Part shown: positions 24,710 to 31,401 of the stretch, piece after piece | Layout: each line of letters starts with the position of its first letter | Numbering within the stretch: position 1 is the first letter of the stretch | Origin: Streptomyces jeddahensis | Lineage (GTDB): Bacteria > Actinomycetota > Actinomycetes > Streptomycetales > Streptomycetaceae | Direction of reading: 5' to 3' | DNA length: 64,000 bases | NCBI RefSeq assembly: GCF_001642995.1 | Contig: NZ_LOHS01000112.1 | Span: 1-64,000, forward strand | Translations under genes and position numbers: made by a program | Notes under the pieces: generated by a model | Database searches by the model: none | What the model was told of the DNA's origin: nothing | What the model saw: the letters and a program-made list of their open reading frames with translations, nothing else

Positions 24710-26385
24710 GTCAATGCCTTCCAGTACCGGCCCAGTGCCTGCAGGGCGTACCCGCTGGCGAGGAGATCGTCGGAGTACCACAGATCGAGGAAGTACACGC
24801 CGAGCAGCGTCGGCTCCCACAGCGCTTCGGAGGTCTGCTCGTGCAGCAGCCGGCGCACCCCGCCCTGGACGGCCTCCTCCCGCGGGTCGGCGCCCGCGCC
24901 GAGCAGACCCATCACGGCCCAGGCGGTCTCCTCCACCGAGGAGGGCGCGCCCTCGCCGTCACCCCAACCACCGTCCGGCTGCTGGGTGCGCAACAGCCAG
25001 GTGCGGGCCCGGCGCGCCGTGTCACTGCCACCCAGCCCCAAACCGCCCAGCGCGTCCAGGACTTGACCGGTGCCGGCGGTGCTGCCGCGATACCAGAGGC
25101 AGGGCAGCGAGCCGTCCGGACGCTGGGTCTTGGCGAACCAGCGCACCGCCTTCGCCAGCGGAGGGGCGTCCGCGCCGAGCCCGCCGGCCAGCCGCAGCGC
25201 CGCCACCGCGTGGGAGGTGATCACCGCGCAGGGGGCGTCGAGGGCGACATGGTTGTCGCGGCAGAAGCAGCTCCAGGAGCCGTCCCTGTTCTGCATGGCC
25301 AGCAGCCAGTCGAGGCCCGCCCTGACCCGTGGATCGGTGGGCCCGCAGCCCGCGCCGGCCAGCGCCAGCAGCGCATCGGCCGTGTCGTCGCAGTTCGGCC
25401 AGCCCGACTCCACCGACCAGGCCCAGCCGCCCGGCGGGCAGCCGGTCGCCATGAAGCCGGCGTCCCACTGGCAGTTCCGAATCCAGTCGATCGTCGAACT
25501 CAGCCGCGGATCGTCGGCGAATCCGCACTCCTGCAGACCGGCCGCGAGGAAGGTGGTGACCGAGAACTCCAGGTCCCGATTGACCGCCCAGGAGCCGTCC
25601 GGCCGCGCCGTCAGCCGCAGATAGCCCGCCATCCGCTCGACCAGATCGGGCCGCACCCCCGCGCGGGCGAAGGCGAAGCACACCATGGAGACGAGCAGCG
25701 GCGACTCCTGCATGCCGCCTTCCTTGCCCTGGCTGAGCAGCAGCTCGTCGAAGTACGCGTACGCGCGCGGCTCGGCGAGCCGGGACACCGCCCGCAGGAT
25801 CCGCCCCTGCGGCCAGGTGCGCCGCTGCATCACCGCCCAGGACAGGGTGACCGGCACGACGAACGACACCTTCTGGCGCAGCTTCCGGGGGAGCAGCGCC
25901 ACCGCGGCCGGCATCCGGCGGATCCGCCGCTCGTCGTACAGGCCGGCCAGGGCCAGGAACTGCAGGCAGAGCACATGCAGGGCGCAGCGGTCGGGGTCGG
26001 CGACTGCGGCCATCCCGCCGCGGCTCTCGATCCAGTCGAGCCCGCGCCGCACATCCTCCCGTGATTCCTCGGCGGCGAGCAGCCGCAGCGCGGCCACCGC
26101 GAACGCGGAGGCTGGCAGTGTGGCCGGAGTGCCGGGGCCGTCGCCCCAGCCACCGGTGGGGAGTTGGTTCGCGCGGAGCCAGTCGAGCGCGCTGCGGATC
26201 AGCTCGGCCGAGCCCTCCGGGTCGGCGAAGTGCAGGGCGACCGCGGAGGTGGCGGTGGAGATGGCGGCGGAGGGCAGGTGGTCCTGCCAGGAGCCGTCCG
26301 GGCGGCGCACGGCGAACAGCTGCTGGGCGGCCGAGTCGATGGCCCTCCGCACCTGGGCAGGCGGCCGTGCTCCTGATGCGATCAC
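24706..26385 (-). CDS. class II terpene cyclase, squalene-hopene cyclase family, NCDD variant
   Basis: A protein of about 559 aa from the squalene-hopene/class II diterpene cyclase family. QW-type repeats occur throughout (LPTGGWGDGPG, RPDGSWAVNR, NRDGSWSCF, QPDGGWGDGEG). The proton-donor motif, normally DxDD, reads WPNCDDTADALLAL, with Asn replacing the first Asp but the central and last Asp kept. Length suits class II diterpene cyclases better than full SHC (about 630 aa). Substrate is inferred as GGPP, an epoxy-prenyl diphosphate or a longer polyprenyl chain. The start is uncertain: GTG at 26385 has GGAG 5 nt upstream; GTG at 26391 is also possible. Confidence 0.88.
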   Translation of the reverse strand: MIASGARPPAQVRRAIDSAAQQLFAVRRPDGSWQDHLPSAAISTATSAVALHFADPEGSAELIRSALDWLRANQLPTGGWGDGPGTPATLPASAFAVAALRLLAAEESREDVRRGLDWIESRGGMAAVADPDRCALHVLCLQFLALAGLYDERRIRRMPAAVALLPRKLRQKVSFVVPVTLSWAVMQRRTWPQGRILRAVSRLAEPRAYAYFDELLLSQGKEGGMQESPLLVSMVCFAFARAGVRPDLVERMAGYLRLTARPDGSWAVNRDLEFSVTTFLAAGLQECGFADDPRLSSTIDWIRNCQWDAGFMATGCPPGGWAWSVESGWPNCDDTADALLALAGAGCGPTDPRVRAGLDWLLAMQNRDGSWSCFCRDNHVALDAPCAVITSHAVAALRLAGGLGADAPPLAKAVRWFAKTQRPDGSLPCLWYRGSTAGTGQVLDALGGLGLGGSDTARRARTWLLRTQQPDGGWGDGEGAPSSVEETAWAVMGLLGAGADPREEAVQGGVRRLLHEQTSEALWEPTLLGVYFLDLWYSDDLLASGYALQALGRYWKALT

Positions 26386-26502
26386 GTTCACTCCGGATAC
26401 GGGGTAGGGAAAGGCCTGCAAGGGCGGGACTCTTCGGGGACCGGGAAGGGGAGAGACGGGCAGGGTCCCCCGACGATCGCAGGGCGGTGGCGGTGGCGTC
26501 GA

Positions 26503-26547
26503 CAGCGTTCGGACAGTCCGGTCGGGGTGCCCCGATCGGCTACCCCA
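26503..26547 (-). promoter_or_regulatory. motif B operator upstream of the cyclase
   Basis: The plus-strand CCCGATCGGCTACCCCA at 26531-26547 and the adjoining gacagtccggtcgg match the 13222-13254 block in the divergent promoter, allowing two 1-nt gaps. It overlaps the stop of the membrane protein gene and lies about 120 bp before the cyclase start. It may drive or tune an internal promoter. Confidence 0.55.
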
Positions 26548-27085
26548 CCGGATGGCTGGGTGCCTTCTGGAGGACACCGTGCGCGGCGTCGGCCTCGCGC
26601 GCCACCCGTCTGCCGCCGAAATAGATGACGCCGACCCGGGCCAGCATCGTGGCGATGTTCAGGAAGATGAACGCGGCCCGCATGGCGTCCGGGCTGATGG
26701 CGTTCTCGTACATCCAGGTGCCGAGCGCCCGGCCGAACCAGTGCGTGGATCCGTACGAGAACGACAGCTTGGCCACGGTGATGGCCACCCAGGCGGCAAC
26801 GAAGGCCACTCCGGTACGGGAGAAAGCCCGTTGCCTTCCTGCGTCGTACTCGAATCGCATGAACGAGGAGGCGGCGAGTCCGAGAAGCGCGCCGAGCAGG
26901 GCCGCGCCTCCTTCGAGTAGCAATCCGTTCTCGGAGGTGTCCATTCCGCGGAAGAAGACAGGGACCAGCACGAGGGCACTGACCAGGGGACGGAGGATTC
27001 TGAACGCACCGACTCTGCGCCGCCCGATATCGCTTTCCAAAGCAATGGCAAATACGATGAGGTTGAGCCAATACGCACTGTTCAT
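26540..27085 (-). CDS. small polytopic membrane protein (DUF1453/CcdC-like)
   Basis: A 181-aa protein with about five hydrophobic helices: AYWLNLIVFAIALESDIGRR, RPLVSALVLVPVFF, GGAALLGALLGLAASSF, GVAFVAAWVAITVAKL and AAFIFLNIATMLARVGVIYF. The layout resembles DUF1453/CcdC-like actinobacterial proteins of unknown function. The ATG at 27085 has a ggagg site. It is the first gene of the cyclase/P450/SDR operon under a motif A promoter. It could aid membrane assembly or export, but nothing in the sequence fixes a role. Confidence 0.65.
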   Translation of the reverse strand: MNSAYWLNLIVFAIALESDIGRRRVGAFRILRPLVSALVLVPVFFRGMDTSENGLLLEGGAALLGALLGLAASSFMRFEYDAGRQRAFSRTGVAFVAAWVAITVAKLSFSYGSTHWFGRALGTWMYENAISPDAMRAAFIFLNIATMLARVGVIYFGGRRVAREADAAHGVLQKAPSHPVG

Positions 27086-27119
27086 TGGTCCTCCGGCCAA
27101 CGGAAGCAATTCCGATTTC

Positions 27120-27163
27120 AGGCTAGGGACGGCACCGACAGATGTAATCGAACCCCGGGTTGA
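27120..27163 (-). promoter_or_regulatory. motif A operator plus -10 element for the cyclase operon
   Basis: On the minus strand TCAACCCGGGGTTCGAT (27163-27147) is followed after exactly 21 nt by TAGCCT (27125-27120). This is the same geometry as before the first P450. A weaker ttcaaccctgggg half-site lies near 27191. Confidence 0.6.
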
Positions 27164-27268
27164 TCTCTGCCGTAGGCATTGTTGTGACGATTCAACCCTG
27201 GGGTGGAGCAGGGTGGAGGGCCCTTGGGCGGAGCAGAGTGGAGGGCGCGATACATGACGCCCGGCAGG

Positions 27269-27955
27269 TCATGAATCGCTGATTGAGGCCAGCCCGTTGC
27301 GGTAGGCGTAGCGCACCGCCTGTGCACGGTCGCGCACCTGGGCCTTGGCGAAGATTCGGTTGATGTGCGTCTTCACGGTCGCCTCGCTGACCTGCAGCAG
27401 CTCCACCATCTCCCGGTTGGATCGGCCGGCGGCGATCAGGCGCAGCACATCGCACTCACGAGGCGTCAGCCCGTCCGGTATGTCCTGCTCGGCGGTCGCC
27501 GGTGCCGCCTCGCCGGTGTCGAGCGCGTGCTGTGCGCCCCGGGACACCAGGCCACGGCCTTCGGCGGCCGCCACCAGCGCCTCGCAGATCTCCTGCCGGC
27601 CCGCGTCCTTGGTGAGAAAGCCCAGCGCTCCGGCGCGGAAGGCCTCGGTGACCTCAGCGTCGTCGACATAGGTGGTCAGCACCACGAAGCGGATGCCCGG
27701 GTCCACGGCCCTGATCCGGCGAATCGCGCCTACCCCCGACAGCAGCGGCATCCGCAGATCGATGAGGACCACGTCGGGCCGGGCGTCCAGAACCACGGAC
27801 ACCGCCTCCTCGCCGTCGGCGGCCTGCCCCACGACGACGATGTCGGGCTGAAGTCCGAGCAGGACGGCAAGGCCGTCCCGTACCACGGGATGGTCGTCCG
27901 CGACGACCACGCGAACGGGCGATCTGCGCCGGCGGGACGGGTCGGTCGTGGTCAT
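27269..27955 (-). CDS. NarL-family response regulator
   Basis: A 228-aa two-component response regulator. The receiver has the intact acidic pair (VVVADDHPVVRDGL), phospho-Asp in DVVLIDLRMPLLSG, Thr in FVVLTTYVDD and Lys in GFLTKDAG. The LuxR helix-turn-helix is LTPRECDVLRLIAAGRSNRE followed by LLQVSEATVKTHINRIFAKA. The ATG overlaps the kinase stop (ATGA). Unlike the orphan regulator at 20091, it should be phosphorylatable. It probably controls cluster promoters in response to the adjacent sensor. Confidence 0.9.
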   Translation of the reverse strand: MTTTDPSRRRRSPVRVVVADDHPVVRDGLAVLLGLQPDIVVVGQAADGEEAVSVVLDARPDVVLIDLRMPLLSGVGAIRRIRAVDPGIRFVVLTTYVDDAEVTEAFRAGALGFLTKDAGRQEICEALVAAAEGRGLVSRGAQHALDTGEAAPATAEQDIPDGLTPRECDVLRLIAAGRSNREMVELLQVSEATVKTHINRIFAKAQVRDRAQAVRYAYRNGLASISDS

Positions 27956-29130
27956 AGCGGAATCCTCAGGTGTACGCGCCAACTGTCTTTGTGTGGACCC
28001 GCGTCGAGCAGGCCACCGACCGCCTCGGCCCGTTCACGCATCCCCGCCAGACCGTACCCCGTGCCGCACTCCGCCAACCCGGCGACGCCTTGGTCGCCGC
28101 CCGCCGGGGCGCCGACGCGCTCCGGCACCCGATTGACGACCGTCAGCTCCACCTCGCCCGGCCGGTACCGCAGTTCGGTCTCCACCCGGCTGCCCGGAGC
28201 GTGCTTGCGGACATTGGTGAGCGCTTCCTGGGCGGTGCGGTAGAGCGTCATCGCGATGTCGGCCGGCAGCTCTACGGGGTCGCCGACGGCACGGAACTCG
28301 GCCGCCGCACCGTCCTGTTCGCGGTAGACGCCGAGGATGCCGACCAGCAGCTGCTCCAGCGGCAGGGTCTCGCCGCGCAGCGCGAGGATGGCGCGCCGGG
28401 TCTCCACGATGCCCTCGTTGGTGAGCTGTTCGGCGCGGCCGACCCAGGGCCGGATCCGGTCGGCGCCCGCGCCGTCCTCCACCAGGGCGTCGATCGCCTT
28501 CAACTGGACGGAGAGAGCGGCGAGTGAATGGGCCAGGATGTCGTGGATCTCCCGCGCTATCCGGGTGCGCTCCGCGAGGGTGGCGGCCCTGGCGTGCTCC
28601 TGGGCGGCGTACTCGGCATTGCTGAGCAGGAGTTCGGACTGCTCGGCGCGCTGCACGTACTGCCAGCGGAGGGTGCCGAGCAGTGCGCAGGCGAACAGCA
28701 GCAGCAGGTGCGGTACGGCGAACCTCCAACCGGCGGCCAGATGTCCCGCCAGGACGCCTGCCGTGCAGGCGACGCCCAGGGCGAACGTGCGACGGTGTGC
28801 GAGCCGTGCGCCAGCGTCGGTGAGGGCGACGGCGGGGAAGGCGATGGCGCCGCTGTGCGGGCTGAGGCCGGCGAGGACTCCGCCGGGGACTCCGATGAGC
28901 ACCCAGGCGATGGTGACGGCGTACCGGGGGAGCCAGTCGGAGGCGAGCCAGAGCTGCCAGCCGGCGGTGGCCAGGGACAGCGTGATGACGACCGCGAGGC
29001 CCTGGCCCTGCCAGCCCGGCCGGGGGGCGACCCGGGCGATGTTGACGAGGAGCACGATGAGTCCGAGCAGTCGGACGGTACGCAGCGGCCAGCTGAGCTG
29101 CTGTTGGAAGGGCGCGCCCAGAATGATCAC
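27952..29130 (-). CDS. sensor histidine kinase, NarL/DesK type
   Basis: A 392-aa membrane kinase. The N-terminal half has about five hydrophobic helices with short loops and no large sensor domain, suggesting membrane or intramembrane sensing. The HisKA_3 dimerisation helix is TRIAREIHDILAHSLAALSV with the phospho-His. The ATPase region includes AQEALTNVRKHAPG and GYGLAGMRERAEAVGG. The GTG start overlaps the ispE stop (GTGA) and the end overlaps the response regulator, giving a coupled ispE-kinase-regulator unit. Confidence 0.9.
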   Translation of the reverse strand: MIILGAPFQQQLSWPLRTVRLLGLIVLLVNIARVAPRPGWQGQGLAVVITLSLATAGWQLWLASDWLPRYAVTIAWVLIGVPGGVLAGLSPHSGAIAFPAVALTDAGARLAHRRTFALGVACTAGVLAGHLAAGWRFAVPHLLLLFACALLGTLRWQYVQRAEQSELLLSNAEYAAQEHARAATLAERTRIAREIHDILAHSLAALSVQLKAIDALVEDGAGADRIRPWVGRAEQLTNEGIVETRRAILALRGETLPLEQLLVGILGVYREQDGAAAEFRAVGDPVELPADIAMTLYRTAQEALTNVRKHAPGSRVETELRYRPGEVELTVVNRVPERVGAPAGGDQGVAGLAECGTGYGLAGMRERAEAVGGLLDAGPHKDSWRVHLRIPL

Positions 29131-30110
29131 GCCCGGTCGGCCTCCGACCCGGGTGCGGTTGCCGGCTTCGGTGCGTACCGTACGAGCGGCCCCTCTCCGG
29201 AGGAGGTCGCTGCTGTTGCCGAGGTGCAGGTGCCGGAGGCCGACAGGCCCTCCGCCACCAGGGCGGCGCTCCGGGCGTCCGGCACCAGGAAGACACAGGT
29301 GGGGCCGGAACCGGAGACGAACCCGGTCAGGGCGCCCAGCGTGCGGCCGACCCGAAGCGTGTCATGGAGCTTCGGCCGCAGTGAAAGAGCCGCCGGCTGA
29401 AGGTCGTTCGCGTGTCCCTCGCCAGGTGGCGCGGACGCGTACTCGTCGAGGGCCCGGGCGAGTGCCGGCGCATCCCCCGCCGCCAAGGCCTTGAGGACGG
29501 GCGGGAAAGGAAGCGGATCGGGTATTCCGGCCGCGCCCCGCAGCCGGTCGCACTCCCGGTACACCGCCGGGGTCGAGAGTCCGCCCGCCGCGACCGCCAC
29601 CACCCAGTGCAGGGGGCCGCCGAGCGGCAGCGCGGTGAGCCGCTCGCCGCGACCCAGCCCCAGCGCGGCCCCACCCGTCAGACAGAACGGTACGTCGCTG
29701 CCCAAGTCTGCGCCGATCCCGAGAAGTTCGGGAAGGGCGAGGTCGGCCTCCCACAGTCGGGCACAGCCGAGCAGCGCTGCCGCCGCGTCGGCGCTGCCGC
29801 CCGCCATGCCACCGGCCACAGGGATGCCCTTGGCGATGTGCACGGCCACCGAGGGCCGGACGCCGAGCCGTTCGGCCAGCGCCGTGGTCGCCCGCGCCGC
29901 CAGATTGCTGCCGTCCGTCGGCACCAGGTCCGAGTCCGGGCCGGAGACGGTGATCCGCAAGGTGTCCGCCGGGGTGACCGTCACCTCGTCGTAGAGACCG
30001 ACTGTGAGGAAGACGGTGGCCAGTTCATGGAAGCCGGCCGGCTCGGGACCACCGACCGACAACTGGACGTTGATCTTGGCGGGTACCTGGATGGTGACGC
30101 CAGGAATCAC
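29127..30110 (-). CDS. ispE: 4-diphosphocytidyl-2-C-methyl-D-erythritol kinase
   Basis: A 327-aa GHMP kinase that phosphorylates CDP-ME at the 2-position in the MEP pathway. Motifs are VPAKINVQLSVGGPEPAGFH (substrate side), the ATP loop GIPVAGGMAGGSADAAAALL and the late GSGPTCVFLV. The family start fits the GTG at 30110, which overlaps the stop of the upstream regulator fragment (GTGA). It is probably a cluster-dedicated second copy because its neighbours differ from the usual chromosomal ispE setting. It extends the MEP set in the island to dxs, dxr, ispE, ispG and ispH. Confidence 0.92.
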   Translation of the reverse strand: MIPGVTIQVPAKINVQLSVGGPEPAGFHELATVFLTVGLYDEVTVTPADTLRITVSGPDSDLVPTDGSNLAARATTALAERLGVRPSVAVHIAKGIPVAGGMAGGSADAAAALLGCARLWEADLALPELLGIGADLGSDVPFCLTGGAALGLGRGERLTALPLGGPLHWVVAVAAGGLSTPAVYRECDRLRGAAGIPDPLPFPPVLKALAAGDAPALARALDEYASAPPGEGHANDLQPAALSLRPKLHDTLRVGRTLGALTGFVSGSGPTCVFLVPDARSAALVAEGLSASGTCTSATAATSSGEGPLVRYAPKPATAPGSEADRA

Positions 30111-30722
30111 GGGTGGGCGTTCCCTTCTGCGGGGGCGGCGGACCGATTCGCGTTCGCGCTGGTGTTCCGGGGCAGCGTACTGGCCGACCCCGATGTGCGG
30201 GGGCTGTTCCCCGGGGCCGAAGGCCACCGACTACCTTGCGTACCCCTCAGCCCCCCCCCCGCACGCGGCACGACCAGCTCCGACTCGTACGCCGTCACCA
30301 CCGCCTGCGTCCGGTCGCGCAGCCCCAACTTCGCCAGCACCCGGCTGACATGGGTCTTCACCGTCTCATCGCTGACATGCAGCCGTCCCGCGACGTCCGG
30401 ATTGGACGAACCCTCCGTGATCAGCCGCAGCACCTCCGTCTCGCGTGGGGTCAGCAGCTTCACTACAGTACTGGGCTCCGCTGCTGCGGTGGGCGCAGGC
30501 GGGCGAACTCGGCGATCAGGCGGCGGGTCACCGTCGGCGCCAGCAGCGCCTCGCCGGAAGCGATGACCCGTACCGCGTCGAAGAGGCGCTCCGCGGTCAC
30601 GTCCTTGAGGAGGAAGCCGCTGGCACCGGCGGCGAGGGCGTCGTACACATGCTCATCCAGGTCGGAGGTGGTCAGGATGAGGATGCGCGGGCCGCCGTGC
30701 TTGGCCTGGAGTCTCGCGAACA
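30107..30722 (-). pseudogene. response regulator remnant, fused to IS110 debris and frameshifted
   Basis: The C-terminal part of a receiver (PRILILTTSDLDEHVYDAL, GASGFLLKDVTAERL, TVTRRLIAEFARLRP) reads to a stop at 30463. The LuxR helix-turn-helix continues in another frame (LTPRETEVLRLITEGSSNPD, SDETVKTHVSRVLAKL) and ends on the ispE start. The N-terminal receiver half is missing and replaced by transposase sequence. A C10 tract near 30250 lies in the extended tail. The helix-turn-helix frame may still be translated ahead of ispE, but a complete regulator is not possible. Confidence 0.8.
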
Positions 30723-30860
30723 GCTCGCGCAACTTGGGTTCGGTGTTGGGCAGGCGCTTGTTGACGCCTTCTTCCCGGCCGGGGTGACAGCGGTGGCGTG
30801 GTGTTCGTCCTTGCCGACGTCCAGGCCGATGAAGACGCCGACGTCGCTGGTGTCGATCAC
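30722..30860 (-). pseudogene. IS110-family transposase, N-terminal fragment
   Basis: The fragment begins at GTG 30860 with GVFIGLDVGKDEHHATAVTP then AGKK, the DEDD-type N-terminus of IS110 transposases. After a one-base slip it continues as NKRLPNTEPKLRELFARLQA in the next frame. It then abuts the response-regulator remnant at KHG/GPRI. No terminal repeats or remaining transposase are seen. Confidence 0.8.
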
Positions 30861-30930
30861 GTGCAGGCCACCAGAGCGCGGAAGCCCGCGCTCGCGACAG
30901 TGGGGCACCCCGCCGCGGCCCAAGCGACAG

Positions 30931-31164
30931 CCGGGCGAGAAGCCGTCTCGTGTATGGGAGCCGAGCCGCGAGCGCGGCTTCCACGTCTTGCGCCACACGT
31001 ACGCCTCGGTGATGCTCGAAGCCGGTGAGTCGATCGTCTCGCTTGCGAAGTGGCTCGGCCACTCCGACCCGGCGTTCACGCTCCGGACGTACACGCACTT
31101 CATACCGCAGGCCGGCGCGCGGAGACTGTCCGCCATCGAGGCGTGGTTCACGGACCTCGGCTGA
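30931..31164 (+). pseudogene. tyrosine recombinase (integrase), C-terminal fragment
   Basis: About 77 codons match the catalytic C-terminus of phage-type integrases: FHVLRHTYASVMLEAGESI holds HxxR, LAKWLGHSDP the second His, and LRTYTHFIPQAG the nucleophilic Tyr. The first catalytic Arg and the DNA-binding domains are absent. The stop lies 78 bp from the right att core, as expected for an integrase next to its attachment site. The missing 5' part was probably lost when the IS110/response-regulator material arrived. Confidence 0.85.
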
Positions 31165-31182
31165 AAGTCCCTGAGAAGTCCC
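31161..31182 (+). repeat. candidate integrase arm-type sites, right
   Basis: ctgaaagtccctgagaagtc, followed by cc, nearly copies 6361-6382 at the other end of the island. It starts 2 bp before the end of the integrase stop codon. Confidence 0.5.
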
Positions 31183-31241
31183 AGAGGGCGGAGTTGCCCG
31201 TAAAGATGTAGGTCAGAGCGTGATCGCTTCCCAAGCGTAAT

Positions 31242-31269
31242 ACCCGGCGTACAGCCCGACTCGTCTGCC
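31242..31269 (+). repeat. attR: right copy of the rnpB 3' end
   Basis: 28 nt identical to 6215-6242 but lacking the rest of rnpB. The downstream sequence (gctccctattttcgc) would be the original rnpB flank if the island model is right. Confidence 0.8.
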
Positions 31270-31335
31270 GCTCCCTATTTTCGCAGGTCAGAGGGCATGT
31301 ATTCTGGCTGAACAAACTCCCCGGGGAGGAGCACG

Positions 31336-31394
31336 GAGCGGCCCCTGTCTCTTATACACCGCCGCACCAGGAACTCTGGTGCGGCGGGCCGCTC
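31336..31394. terminator. hairpin downstream of the beta-galactosidase gene, split by a 16-nt insertion
   Basis: Removing 31344-31359 leaves a perfect 19-bp stem with loop gaact (left arm 31336-31343 plus 31360-31370, right arm 31376-31394). The intruding 16 nt contain CTGTCTCTTATACAC, the Tn5/Nextera mosaic-end sequence. The native element is probably the terminator of the lacZ-like gene. Confidence 0.75.
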
Positions 31395-31401
31395 GGTGGT
31401 C

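Larger units (their letters stand above)
6215..31269. mobile_element. putative genomic island inserted at the 3' end of rnpB, carrying a terpenoid cluster
   Basis: The 28 bases at 6215-6242 (rnpB 3' end) recur exactly at 31242-31269. A tyrosine-integrase C-terminal remnant ends at 31164, just inside the right copy, and AAGTCCCT arm-like repeats sit inside both ends. Structural RNA 3' ends are established targets of tyrosine integrases. The enclosed 25 kb is almost wholly a terpenoid biosynthetic locus plus recombination debris. The integrase is truncated and no excisionase or transfer genes are seen, so the element is probably fixed. A possible adapter artefact 75 bp beyond the right copy urges checking of the assembly. 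Confidence 0.75.
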
